The translations under genes and the position numbers were made by a program. This document shows positions 22,311-33,145 of a DNA stretch of 64,000 nucleotides, piece by piece (position 1 is the first letter of the stretch; the number at the start of each line of letters is the position of its first letter). Below the pieces are notes generated by a model, which saw only the letters and a list, made by a program, of their open reading frames with translations, ran no database searches and had not been told where the DNA came from. Source of the stretch: Carposina sasakii (lineage: Eukaryota > Arthropoda > Insecta > Lepidoptera > Carposinidae); assembly GCA_014607495.2 (NCBI GenBank), contig CP053150.1, positions 11,986,495-12,050,494 of the forward strand, read 5' to 3'.

Positions 22311-22391
22311 TATTTAATATTATTATATTTTATGTGTGCACAATAAAGAATATGAATACAAGTAAAAGGCGATTTCTTATTAGCTACTCAC

Positions 22392-22624
22392 GTCCAGGCA
22401 GCGTTCTGAAGTATATAATCTGGCTCTGCGCGCCCTTTTTATCCTGCTGCGTGGTAAACGTTTTGACGTAGGCCGCGTATCTCGTAAAAGGCACCAGTTT
22501 GGTCAGCGGATGGAAGTGTGGCTCCTTGTCGTTGCAGTCTATGGGCAGGCCGTCGTTGACCCTTGGTGTGGGTAGCGTGGCGTTCATGCGCGTCTCGTCA
22601 AACGTCAGGTCCACCACGTTCCAT
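22392..22624 (-). CDS. InR: InR exon 11: FnIII-1 end and linker
   Basis: The acceptor is GTTCCCAG|A, chosen over an AG at 22653 because only this one fits the phase-2 end of exon 10. The donor is GGAC|GTGAGT in phase 1. It encodes WNVVDLTFDE, LTKLVPFTRYAAYVKTFTTQ and AQSQIIYFRTLPG (compare SWTVVDID, PWTQYAIFVKT, AKSDIIYVQT). Confidence 0.93.
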
Positions 22625-23054
22625 CTGGGAACGAGGGGTTTGGTAAAGTTACCTATAAAAGTGTGCGGTTGAGGAGAATATACGAGTATTGTGTTACAGT
22701 TTACATGTAAATAAAATGAAAGTACTAATAACCCATTTATCTTAGATATCAGAAACTCGAATACCCTGTAATCGATAACAATCACGGAGTAAATTTAACA
22801 AAAGCGATATAATCAATGGTGCAATGCGACTGTCAACGTAGCCTGCGAAGCGCAGTATGTACCGATCTTTAAATGATATTTACCCTGCCGCCGCTCTTAA
22901 CTATTGTATGCCTACCTACGTCATACAAAGAAAACACCCTCTAAGTGTCATATCTTTAAAATCAGCGGTTATGCTGTGCGTTGATACGTCAATCGGGCAT
23001 TGAGGACAAAAGATTATACTACTATATTATATTACTAGATGTTATGGTACTCAC

Positions 23055-23229
23055 GTATCAGAGCAGGCATCCCTTTGGCCATACAAAGTGACGTTCTGCT
23101 CAGTCGGCAAATAATATATGGAATATCCGAGTAATCTGCGCATATCGTCCAGACAGAAGTTATTCCACGTCAGTATCGCGAAGACCGGCCCTATCGTTTG
23201 TACGGTAAGGTTCAGGGCTGCTTGCAGAC
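23055..23229 (-). CDS. InR: InR exon 10: FnIII-1
   Basis: Acceptor TTCTAG|GT in phase 1, donor AC|GTGAGT in phase 2. It encodes VFAILTWNNFCLDDMRRLLG, YSIYYLPTEQNVT and GQRDACSD (compare ILLRW, [24 protein letters not shown]). Confidence 0.92.
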
Positions 23230-23536
23230 CTAGAAACGTACAAAAATAATAATAAATACTTCTAAGCAGATTGAAAATTTCACTATTAGTACTAGTTTTA
23301 GCAATTAGCATTCTCGCTCTCACACATTATGGCAAAGAGAAAGCAGAGGGACAAAATACTACGTGGTTCCATGTTGGCTTTGACATTCGTACTTTTTGAG
23401 TATACATATTCCGCTTTTTGGGTACAAATACAGCAATCGAGTTAACTAATAACGAATCCAATGTGTAATGTGTCCAAATCATATGAAATTATTTAGGTAC
23501 GTACATATTTCTAACTTAGAAGAAAATTAGACTCAC

Positions 23537-23766
23537 ATGACGCCTGATCTCCATTATTATCCCTGGACACTTCCATATCATCAAACGTGGAGGCCGGGTC
23601 GCGGATCATTCCCTTCAGCTTCGACAGTTTGCTTTCAAAGCAGAGCTTCGGGTTGAAGTGAATGAACACGGTTCCCGTTTGAATGTCGATGTCTCCGTGC
23701 ACCTCCCAATCCCATAACAACTCTAGGTTAGGATTGTTGAATATATGCAGCGTTTGGCCTCTGTAC
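23537..23766 (-). CDS. InR: InR exon 9: end of L2
   Basis: Acceptor ACACAG|G in phase 2, donor T|GTGAGT in phase 1. It encodes IFNNPNLELLWDWEVHGDI, FIHFNPKLCFESKLSKLKG and NNGDQASC (compare NQNLQQLWDW, FNPKLC, NNGERASC). The NGDQASC cysteine is completed by exon 10. Confidence 0.94.
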
Positions 23767-24079
23767 CTGTGTAAGTGAAGGTGCATTTTAGGAGAATTCA
23801 AGCATTGTTGTCATTTCAAATATCACTAGCTTTAGAAGTTAGAAGACGCCAAACTGCCGCTATAAGTTGGGCGTGGCTTATTTACTATTTTCGGCATAAT
23901 ATGTGCTGATACGGGACTTTACTACAACAAATTAGCTGCATCTCGTTCTGTGCATGTCGTAAGAGTCGACTAAGGAACTCAGAGGCATTCCCTCAGGCAA
24001 TGAGCTATCGACTTGTCACATTCTAACCCCTCTATACTAAACGTGGCTGTCTTTTTAAATGAATCCTATATTAAATTCG

Positions 24080-24215
24080 CGAAATGGACAGGTGACCTAG
24101 CCAAGGTTCGCGGGCATCGGTTGGATGAAGGCCGATTCCGACCGGTCGGAGTGGAGGTTGATGGGGGAGACCTTGTTCAGCAGTGGACTTCTCATGGCTA
24201 AGAATGATGATGATG
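24080..24215 (+). mobile_element. RTE-type LINE 3' tail
   Basis: It contains GGTCGGAGTGGAGGTTGATG and CAGCAGTGGACTTCTCATGG followed by ATGATGATGATG. The same tail as at 29990-30115, heavily 5'-truncated. Confidence 0.65.
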
Positions 24216-24276
24216 AATGTTAAATTCAAATTCGTTAAAAAAGAACACACATTGAATATTTAGAGTACAGACTCAC

Positions 24277-24421
24277 GTGGACGGACAGTCTTTTCCGGTG
24301 ATCGTCTTTAGGCTCTTGAGGAACATGAGTGACACTAGCGGGAATGAACGCACGACTTTTAGGCAGCCATCTATCTCGAGGATGTCACCCAGAGACGATT
24401 CCAGGACTGCCATAGTGTTTC
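24277..24421 (-). CDS. InR: InR exon 8: L2 domain
   Basis: Acceptor CACCAG|GA in phase 1, donor AC|GTGAGT in phase 2. It encodes [20 protein letters not shown] and [10 protein letters not shown], matching the L2 strands EISGYLKIRRSYALVSL and FRKLRLI of vertebrate receptors. The preceding intron is 4.96 kb and is mostly tandem repeat. Confidence 0.92.
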
Positions 24422-24547
24422 CTGGTGAACAAATAACAATGATGGTGACTCTCTTGGTGAGTAACTTCTCAAATAAAAAAGTAGCTTGTATTCCAAGGAT
24501 GAGTAGCAAAACCACCAGAGACGCTCGACGCATCTTCCGTCAGATAT

Positions 24548-24787
24548 GAACCGACCCTTACCTCCGCTAGAGCGCAGCATGATTTGATGGTGATACCACT
24601 AAAAATACGGGCGTAACTGACCTCCGCTAGAGCGCAGCATGATTTGATGGTGATACCACTAAAAATACGGGCGTAACTGACCTCCGCTAGAGCGCAGCAT
24701 GATTTGATGGTGATACCACTAAAAATACGGGCGTAACTGACCTCCACTAGAGCGCAGCATGATTTGATGGTGATACCACTAAAAAAA
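24548..24787 (-). repeat. Four 60-bp copies of the InR exon 7 donor region
   Basis: On the gene strand the units read CATGCTGCGCTCTAGCGGAG|GTCAGTTACGCCCG, matching the real exon 7 end CATGCTACGCTCTAGTGGAG|GTCAGTTACG at 29381, which is 4.6 kb upstream in the transcript. Three units keep GTCAGT; the fourth reads GTAAGG. They lie at the far end of the same intron, about 130 bp before exon 8. The period of 60 bp is 20 codons. Confidence 0.92.
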
Positions 24788-24790
24788 TAA

Positions 24791-25200
24791 ATGTGGTGTC
24801 GTGGGACACCAGGTAGGAACGAAGTTCCTTCGGCTAATGTAGAATCGACACAATTTGCAAAAGAAAAATCGTGCTCAATTTTATTTAGGTTTATAATGTA
24901 TCTATAATGTGAGTATTCGCCACGTGCTTGTCCATGAATTCATGAGTATATACTATGCATTGGCGGGGTGGAGTAGTAATAGAGAGAGAAGGGATGAGAG
25001 AACGAAAAGAAAGAGGGAGAAAGAGAAAGGTATTATACACTACTCGCTTGTGTATACGACTGTCGCGCCTGCGCACGTCTCATTTAACGGTTTTATTCCA
25101 CGCACTTTTTCTTACGGTTTTACTATCACATTTTTTTCAGTTCGGTCGCGCAGCGAAACCCCTATCTCCTCCAAGCCTGCCGTAAGGAACTTCGTTCCAA
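24791..25200. mobile_element. TIR element ending GGAACGAAGTTCCTT
   Basis: The left side reads GGTAGGAACGAAGTTCCTTCGG, the right side GCCGTAAGGAACTTCGTTCC. The part 25078-25204 recurs at 29243-29365 next to the true exon 7 end, so a block holding this element end plus the exon end was duplicated around the minisatellite array. Confidence 0.6.
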
Positions 25201-25389
25201 AAAATGTTTCAAAAAAATTTACATCCTTTCTCAGCATTTTTTTTTGCATAAACTTACTTTATTTGATGTATATACCCTTAGTTAAGGGTGGCAACGAAAA
25301 AACACCCTGTATACTTAAGGATTTCATCGTTACCACTCAGGAGTAGTACCTACCCGTATAAGTATCACGTTAGCCCTATATATATAATA

Positions 25390-28300
25390 GTTTCCATCGA
25401 CCAATTGCAGTACTGTCCCCTAACTCCTAACCGTTAAGGAGTTCTGTAGCTTGACCATCAGCACAGCAGCATCAGATGTTGATTCAAGTATACCTCACAA
25501 GCAACAAGTTAGCCCCACATACCACTATATAGTTTCCATCGACCAATTGCAGTACTGTCTCCCAACTCCTAACCATTAAGGAGTTCTGTAGCTTCATCAT
25601 CAGCACAGCAGCATCAGATGTTGATTAAAGTAACACGCTAGCCCTACATACTACTAAATAGTTTTCACCGACCAATTGCAGTACTGTCTCCCAACTCCTA
25701 ACCGTTAAGGAGTTCTGTAGCTTCATCATCAGCACAGCAGCATCAGATGTTGATTTAAGTAACACGTCAGCCCTACACACTACTAAATAGTTTTTATCGA
25801 CCAATTGCTGTACTGTCTCCCAACTCCTAACCGTTAAGGAGTTCTGTAGCTTCATCATCTGCACAGCAGCATCAGATGTTGATTCAAGTAACACGTCAGC
25901 CCTACACACTACTAAATAGTTTTCATTGACCAATTGCAGTACTGTCTCCCAACTCCTAACCGTTAAGGAGTTCTGTAGCTTCATCATCAGCACAGCAGCA
26001 TCAGATGTTGATTCAAGTAACACGTTTGCCCTACATACTAATAAATAGTTTCCATCCACCAATTGTAGTACTGTGGAGTTCTGTAGCTTCATCATCAGCA
26101 CAGCAGCATCAGATGTTGATTCAAGTAACACGCTAGCCCTACATACTACTAAATAGTTTTCATCGACCAATTGCAGTACTGTCTCCCAACTCCTAACCGT
26201 TAAGGAGTTCTGTAGCTTCATCAGCACAGCAGCATCAGATGTTGATTCAAGTAACACGCTAGCCCTACATACTACTAAATAGTCTTCATCAGCACAGCAG
26301 CATCAGATGTTGATTCAAGTAACACGTCAGCCCTACACACTACTAAATAGTTTTTATCGACCAATTGCTGTACTGTCTCCCAACTCCTAACCGTTAAGGA
26401 GTTCTGTAGCTTCATCATCAGCACAGCAGCATCAGATGTTGATTCAAGTAACACGTCAGCCCTACACACTACTAAATAGTTTTCATTGACCAATTGCAGT
26501 ACTGTCTCCCAACTCCTAACCGTTAAGGAGTTCTGTAGCTTCATCATCAGCACAGCAGCATCAGATGTTGATTCAAGTAACACGTCAGCCCTACACACTA
26601 CTAAATAGTTTTCATTGACCAATTGCAGTACTGTCTCCCAACTCCTAACCGTTAAGGAGTTCTGTAGCTTCATCATCAGCACAGCAGCATCAGATGTTGA
26701 TTCAAGTAACACGTTTGCCCTACATACTAATAAATAGTTTCCATCCACCAATTGTAGTACTGTGGAGTTCTGTAGCTTCATCATCAGCACAGCAGCATCA
26801 GATGTTGATTCAAGTAACACGCTAGCCCTACACACTACTAAATAGTTTTCATTGACCAATTGCAGTACTGTCTCCCAACTCCTAACCGTTAAGGAGTTCT
26901 GTAGCTTCATCATCAGCACAGCAGCATCAGATGTTGATTCAAGTAACACGTTTGCCCTACATACTAATAAATAGTTTCCATCCACCAATTGTAGTACTGT
27001 GGAGTTCTGTAGCTTCATCATCAGCACAGCAGCATCAGATGTTGATTCAAGTAACACGCTAGCCCTACATACTACTAAATAGTTTTCATCGACCAATTGC
27101 AGTACTGTCTCCCAACTCCTAACCGTTAAGGAGTTCTGTAGCTTCATCAGCACAGCAGCATCAGATGTTGATTCAAGTAACACGCTAGCCCTACATACTA
27201 CTAAATAGTCTTCATCAGCACAGCAGCATCAGATGTTGATTCAAGTAACACGTCAGCCCTACACACTACTAAATAGTTTTTATCGACCAATTGCTGTACT
27301 GTCTCCCAACTCCTAACCGTTAAGGAGTTCTGTAGCTTCATCATCAGCACAGCAGCATCAGATGTTGATTCAAGTAACACGTCAGCCCTACACACTACTA
27401 AATAGTTTTCATTGACCAATTGCAGTACTGTCTCCCAACTCCTAACCGTTAAGGAGTTCTGTAGCTTCATCAGCACAGCAGCATCAGATGTTGATTCAAG
27501 TAACACGCTAGCCCTACATACTACTAAATAGTTTTCATCGACCAATTGCAGTACTGTCTCCCAACTCCTAACCGTTAAGGAGTTCTGTAGCCTCATCAGC
27601 ACATCAGCATCAGATGTTGATTCAAGTAACACGTTAGCCCTATATACTACTAAATAGTTTTCATCGACCAATTGCAGTACTGTCTCCCAACTCCTAACCG
27701 TTAAGGAGTTCTGTAGCTTCATCATCAGCACAGCAGCATCAGATGTTGATTCAAGTAACACGTCAGCCCTACACACTACTAAATAGTTTTCATCGACCAA
27801 TTGCTGTACTGTCTCCCAACTCCTAACCGTTAAGGAGTTCTGTAGCTTCATCATCAGCACAGCAGCATCAGATGTTGATTAAAGTAACACGCTAGCCCTA
27901 CATACTACTAAATAGTTTTCACCGACCAATTGCAGTACTGTCTCCCAACTCCTAACCGTTAAGGAGTTCTGTAGCTTCATCATCAGCACAGCAGCATCAG
28001 ATGTTGATTCAAGTAACACGTCAGCCCTACACACTACTAAATAGTTTTTATCGACCAATTGCTGTACTGTCTCCCAACTCCTAACCGTTAAGGAGTTCTG
28101 TAGCTTCATCATCAGCACAGCAGCATCAGATGTTGATTCAAGTAACACGTCAGCCCTACACACTACTAAATAGTTTTCATTGACCAATTGCAGTACTGTC
28201 TCCCAACTCCTAACCGTTAAAGAGTTCTGTAGCTTCATCATCAGCACAGCAGCATCAGATGTTGATTCAAGTAACACGTTTGCCCTACATACTAATAAAT

Positions 28301-29025
28301 AGTTTCCATCCACCAATTGTAGTACTGTGGAGTTCTGTAGCTTCATCATCAGCACAGCAGCATCAGATGTTGATTCAAGTAACACGCTAGCCCTACATAC
28401 TACTAAATAGTTTTCATCGACCAATTGCAGTACTGTCTCCCAACTCCTAACCGTTAAGGAGTTCTGTAGCTTCATCAGCACAGCAGCATCAGATGTTGAT
28501 TCAAGTAACACGCTAGCCCTACATACTACTAAATAGTTTTCATCGACCAATTGCAGTACTGTCTCCCAACTCTTAACCCTTAAGGAGTTCTGTAGCTTCA
28601 TCATCAGCATATCAGCATCAGATGTTGATTCAAGTAACACGTTAGCCCTATATACTACTAAATAGTTTTCATCGACCAATTGCAGTACTGTCTCCCAACT
28701 CCTAACCGTTAAGGAGTTCTGTAGCTTCATCATCAGCACAGCAGCATCAGATGTTGATTCAAGTAACACGTCAGCCCTACACACTACTAAATAGTTTTCA
28801 TCGACCAATTGCTGTACTGTCTCCCAACTCCTAACCGTTAAGGAGTTCTGTAGCTTCATCATCAGCACAGCAGCATCAGATGTTGATTCAAGTAACACGT
28901 TAGCCCTATATACTACTAAATAGTTTCCATTGACCAATTGCAGTACTTTATCCCAACTCCTAACCGTTAAGGAGTTCTGTAGCTTCATCATCAGCACAGC
29001 AGCATTAGATGTTGAGACCCTGAAG
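25390..29025 (-). repeat. 3.6-kb array of 129/126/108-bp units in the InR intron
   Basis: About 28 units of ...CAGCAGCATCAGATGTTGATTC... The main unit is 129 bp. Variants lack ATC (126 bp) or a 21-bp block (108 bp). Some junctions at 26278 and 27210 carry a larger deletion. Because the sizes are multiples of three, the minus strand keeps long open frames (up to 398 codons) with repeats such as SLTVRSWETVLQLV-ENYLVVCRADVLLESTSDAAV (written here in parts). A higher-order period of about 926 bp is visible. No start context or splice signals support a protein. Confidence 0.9.
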
Positions 29026-29030
29026 CATAT

Positions 29031-29365
29031 ACCTGAGTAAGACATGATTACGTAACAAAAGCACCATACGAGCATACAATTTTCGGTGGTTGCCCTAGAT
29101 TTCTCCTGGATCCCATCATCAGATCCTGACCTGGTGAAAATGGGACCACCTCAGAAGTGAACTCTATCCAAACAAAAAAAAATTTTTGAAATCCGTTTAT
29201 AATTGACGGAAATATCGGTGAACATACATAAAAAAAAACTCATTTAACGGTTTTATTCCACGCACTTTTTCTTACGGTTTTACTATCACATTTTTTTCAG
29301 TTCGGTCGCGCAGGAAAATCCCTATCTCCTCCAAGCCTGCTGTAAGGAACTTCGTTCCAAAAAAT
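29031..29365 (-). mobile_element. Remnant of lepidopteran repeats beside exon 7
   Basis: 29085-29240 resembles, inverted, the CCGACTTC-type repeat at 21600 (CTCCTGGATCCCATCATCAG). 29243-29365 is a copy of 25078-25204. Both sit in the first 350 bp of the intron after exon 7. Confidence 0.55.
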
Positions 29366-29380
29366 ACGGGCGTAACTGAC

Positions 29381-29534
29381 CTCCACTAGAGCGTAGCATG
29401 ATTTCAAGCGTGCCCTTGACATGCGTACAGCCGCGGAACAGCTCCGCCGACGCCACAGAGTTGACCTTCCCGCCGGTACACTCGCGCACACAGCCGTGGC
29501 ATAACTCGCATGTCGCGTTCTTCTCGTCTCCCAC
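29381..29534 (-). CDS. InR: InR exon 7: end of cysteine-rich region, start of L2
   Basis: Acceptor TCTCAG|GTG, donor GGAG|GTCAGT, phase 0 in and phase 1 out. It encodes TCELCHGCVRECTGGKV (compare CTPCLGPCPKVC), then SAELFRGCTHVKGTLEI, which opens L2. Copies of the last ~30 bp of this exon with its donor lie in the intron at 24548-24780. Confidence 0.93.
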
Positions 29535-29699
29535 CTGAGAATACAATGATTTTTGTGTACTAATGTATACCTATTGACCGCCCATGACTTCGCCTGTACT
29601 TTGGAATTCCAGCAAGCTGAAGTGCTCTTTGATACGCCTCATAAATAAATACTCTTGTCAGTTCTTCTTCGTGTTGCATGCTCCAATTGTTGAACCAGT

Positions 29700-30118
29700 A
29701 TTAGGGTATACAGAGAGAGAGAGAGAAATTATGTGCCTCATAAAGAAGCTCAGGATCGCACAGCGAGCGATGGAGAGAGCTATGCTTGGGATCTCTCTGC
29801 GTGATCGAATCAGAAATGAGGAGATCCGCAGACGTACAAAGATCACCGACATAGCTCAACGGTCCAGCAAGCTGAAGTGGCAGTGGGCAGGGCACAGCTC
29901 GAAGAACTGATGGCCGATGGAGTCGGAAAGTTCTAGGAGTGGATACCACGTATCGGCAAGCGCAGCGTGGGAAGGCCACCCGCGAGGTGGACGGACGACT
30001 CGGCCAAGGTCGTGGGCGTCGGTTGGATGCAGGCGGCTTCCGACCGGTCGGAGTGGAGGTTGTTCGGGGAGGCCTATGTCCAACAGTGGACTTCTCAGGG
30101 CTGTAAATGATGATGATG
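29700..30118 (+). mobile_element. RTE-type LINE fragment, C-terminal coding end and tail
   Basis: It encodes AMERAMLGISLRDRIRNEEI, RRRTKITDIAQRSSKLKWQW and then, after frame breaks, GRPPARWTDDSAKVVGVG, YVQQWTSQG and a TGATGATGATGG tail. This is the conserved C-terminal region after the RT of RTE-clade LINEs. Truncated at its 5' end and decayed. Confidence 0.8.
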
Positions 30119-30241
30119 GCACAGAGAAGAACTAAGGATGATGAACTCGGAGAATGGGTTTTGCCTGAATAGTTTCATTTTGCCATACCGATGGAGCTAC
30201 GAGGCGTAAGTATATCCGTGGAATAATTCCGTCCAACTGAC

Positions 30242-30406
30242 CTCCATATACCCCGTCGGACAGTGATAGATACAGGTGCGGTTGTATATCTTGAAAGCCT
30301 CGATGGTGGGCGTGGAGCGGTACGTGTTCCCGAGAGCCGGGTTGGACGTCGGCCGCGGCGGCGGGATGGAGCGGCACTCCTGTTCCGTTACGCAGCGACG
30401 GACCAA
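30242..30406 (-). CDS. InR: InR exon 6: cysteine-rich region
   Basis: Acceptor ATACAG|TTG, donor GAG|GTCAGT, phase 0 at both ends, 55 codons. It encodes VRRCVTEQECRSIPPP, a proline-rich linker, and RTCIYHCPTGYME (compare KCIPECPSGYTMN). Confidence 0.93.
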
Positions 30407-30669
30407 CTGTATGGAAAAAATAAAATTAGTCACATAACGTAGCGGTTATGTAGATAAAAATCAAATGTATTCTTAGGTCCTAGGTAACAAACAGATTTTA
30501 ACTCTGTATTTTTACCTAAAACAAACCCGGGGATTTCTCACAATCTCTCTCCGGAGCCCAAGCCAACTTCTTCCCTTAAACGCCTCTTACGATAATACCC
30601 ACGGACAGACATGCAATGGTGCTTATCTACTCTGCCAACCAGTGCCGGTTTAAATACTACCAGCGCCCT

Positions 30670-31060
30670 GAGCGAGATTTCTACGCCCCCCCCCCCCAAG
30701 TGCGATGTGCGATGTAACTAAAAATGAACGGTTTTCGCAAGTTTTAATAGTTGTAATCATAGGTTGCAATGCTATCCATACATTTGGATACAATTCTTGT
30801 GAGTTGCGACCTTTGATGAAATAAAAAAAATAGTACAACTATATTCTGACCACTTAGAATTCAGACTTACGAGTTCATCACACAACATACAACCATTTAT
30901 GTCTGATTAAGAGCGCTTGTAGACGTGAATGGATCGCGGGCTGCAAAAAACGGAAACCCTTACACATAAAAAAATTATATCGAAGTTTGTTAGCTACTAG
31001 ACTGTTGTCAGAGTTTACATAGTACGTGTGATAATAATATGTGGAATATTAAGATAGGGC
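30670..31060. other. InR intron sequence with poly-C run and one MITE-like end
   Basis: A 13-base C run near 30690 and a copy of the left end of the Harbinger-like MITE (TAAGAGCGCTTGTAGACGTG) at 30908. No gene. Confidence 0.5.
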
Positions 31061-31069
31061 TTTATTTAC

Positions 31070-31250
31070 AACTAGTGACCCAGCCTTTGCTTCGCTTCGG
31101 TACATATTCTCTATGCATTAATTTCGTATAGAGGTCCCCCACGGCATAACTGCTTAAATTTTTTATTTCCCCAGAGCAGCCAGTTTTGCCGGACATTTGT
31201 TTAAAATACCCTAGATTGTTTAGGATTCTACTAGACTTCACAAACAAATA
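31070..31250 (+). mobile_element. CTAGTGACCC-type lepidopteran repeat
   Basis: ACTAGTGACCCAGCCTTTGC TTCGCTTCGG begins a family also found at 34918 and 57357. It is probably the 3' region of a LINE or a related non-autonomous repeat. Confidence 0.5.
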
Positions 31251-32083
31251 GATTTAATGGAATATTCAGGCAGGAAGGTACCAGGGTTTGAGCTTATGAA
31301 ATTGTAAGCGACCACTTTATGCATTTGAGTTATTCAGACATTTTCATGAATTTGTGAGTTATAGGATACGAGCCTCATAGTGGAAAACCTGAGTAATTTT
31401 AGGATAGAAGCGCGAGCGAAGTGAGCGCGAAATTTTACACTTATTTAGCATGTACATAACTCACGTAAGTTGCCATTTAAGTAAGTACTTCTCGAAAATT
31501 TAATCTCTGCCGAGAATTTGTGATCACTATTTCAGCATTGAATATAATCGCTAGCGGAGTGAGCACGAAACTTGGACCACTTTTACCGATTAAAACTACC
31601 TTATCAATAGTAGCACGAGTGCAAAATTTTGTATTAATAAGTAGTATTCTTCTTAACAAAATTCTTTTAAAAGTTTTAGACTTTCTAGAGCAACTAGAAA
31701 TCTGTTCGTCCGAAGTTCGCAAAGTTATAGAAACGTGATTTTTAAACGCTGTTGGTGAAGATGTTTCGATAAATTTGCGAATTTCGCTGTCGCTCGTGAA
31801 ATTACGAGTATTTTGCGTGAGCTGGCCTAAGCCTTTTGGCCGGACATGCACTCAAAAAGCCTGACTCTATCCGGCTTTATCCCGACGCCTGGCAAACCTA
31901 GCACTAATTTGATAACTAACTGCTTTACCCAAGTAGACCTCGGACTAGAAGCGAAGGGATGAAAAGGGGCGCCTGCGGCGCCCCTTTTTTCCAGCACCCT
32001 GGGCGATCGCCCAACCGCGCCCTACCCTAACGCCGCTACTGCTGCCAATATATCCCTAACAACGGTAAATAAAGGTGTCCTAA

Positions 32084-32239
32084 GAGCGCTTGTAGACGTG
32101 AACGGACAACTAATCGCCAAATTGGGACGGTCCGTTGTCCGCTGCATTTGTGCTCGTACAAACCCTCATAGTCCGCTTTACACCACCGTGGATCCGTCAA
32201 AAATACGGTCTGCTTTTCGTTCACGTCTACAAGCAGCCC
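32084..32239. mobile_element. Harbinger-like MITE abutting the InR exon 5 donor
   Basis: Inverted ends GAGCGCTTGTAGACGTGAACG and the complement of CGTTCACGTCTACAAGCAGC, flanked by TAA on both sides (32081-32083 and 32240-32242), as in PIF/Harbinger elements. No coding capacity. Its right end is 11 bp into the intron. Confidence 0.7.
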
Positions 32240-32249
32240 TAAAGCTTAC

Positions 32250-32428
32250 CTCATAAGTGTGTCCAGGGCAGCGCTCCACACAGGTCCGCTCCGAGCCGTA
32301 GCCGATGGAGAAGTTCCGGCAGACGTGGCAGTCGGTGGGCTGCGGGCCGTCGCAGCCGCCCAGGCACGCCGCGTGGCAGCACTCGCCCGACGCCAGGCAG
32401 CCGCGGTCGCCGCAGCGCGTCGCACACA
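32250..32428 (-). CDS. InR: InR exon 5: cysteine-rich region
   Basis: Acceptor CGGCAG|TG in phase 1, donor GAG|GTAAGC in phase 0. Very cysteine-dense: CGDRGCLASGECCHAACLGG and CHVCRNFSIG match the furin-like repeats (compare GCTAEGLCCHSECLG, CRNF). The exon is far more GC-rich than its introns. A MITE target duplication begins only 7 bp past the splice site. Confidence 0.94.
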
Positions 32429-32587
32429 CTGCCGGTCACGATATCATCACTAATCATCTTCCTGCCCTGTTCCCATTTATTTGGGGTCGTCGCAATATGT
32501 ACGAGTACTTTTCATCCATTCATCCCTATTATACGTCGTCTCATTACTCACTCCCAGCACACATCATCACTACATAATATTACAAAA

Positions 32588-33145
32588 CAACTAGCGACCC
32601 ATTCTCTAATTACGTAACTTGCAGAAGCATCAGTGAGTGGGGCGAGGTGCGGCTCGCGCTCGTTACGCGCATGCACACATTCTTAATTTTATCTATCGCA
32701 TTGCTTCGGCTTTGCTACTGCTAATTAGATAATAGCCCGCCCGGCTTCCCACGTGATACTGTACATATAAACCTTCCTCTTGAATCACTCTATCTATTAA
32801 AAAAACCGCATCAAAATCCGAAGCATAGTTTTAAAGATCTAAGCATACATAGAGAGACAGCGGGAAACAACTTTGTTTTAAAATAGTAGTGATGATGCCG
32901 CCGTAGATGGAGACGGCAATTAACTTAAATTGTTACTAATATTTTGCTAATAGTATAAACTAGTGGACACCCGCGACTCCGTCCGCGTGGAATGCAGTAA
33001 AAATAAAATGTCTATATTATCCTAATGTCTATATGTTAAGTGGGACCTGTCACTACATATTCCTGAAAACTGCATCGAAGTCGGTTCAGCCGTTTCTGAG
33101 ATCAAACATCGATCCGTTACAATTTTATTATTATGTATAGATAGA
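32588..33145 (+). mobile_element. Cluster of lepidopteran interspersed repeats
   Basis: CTAGCGACCC at 32590, a body with CCGCATCAAAATCCG and AAGCATACATAG up to 32890, then a second family from CTAGTGGACACCCGCGACTC at 32961 to the TATGTATAGATAGATAG tail. 33170-33380 holds an inverted partner (GATAATTTCGACATTTTG). Confidence 0.6.

Noticed and set aside
22653..22654. AG at 22653-22654 as acceptor of InR exon 11
   Set aside because: Phase does not match exon 10; the AG at 22625-22626 restores the DAC...W-N-V-V-D family sequence.
25625..29075. Minus-strand frames of 210-398 codons in the repeat array as protein genes
   Set aside because: The unit is a multiple of three, so open frames are automatic. 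No known domain, no splice signals, interrupted at array junctions.
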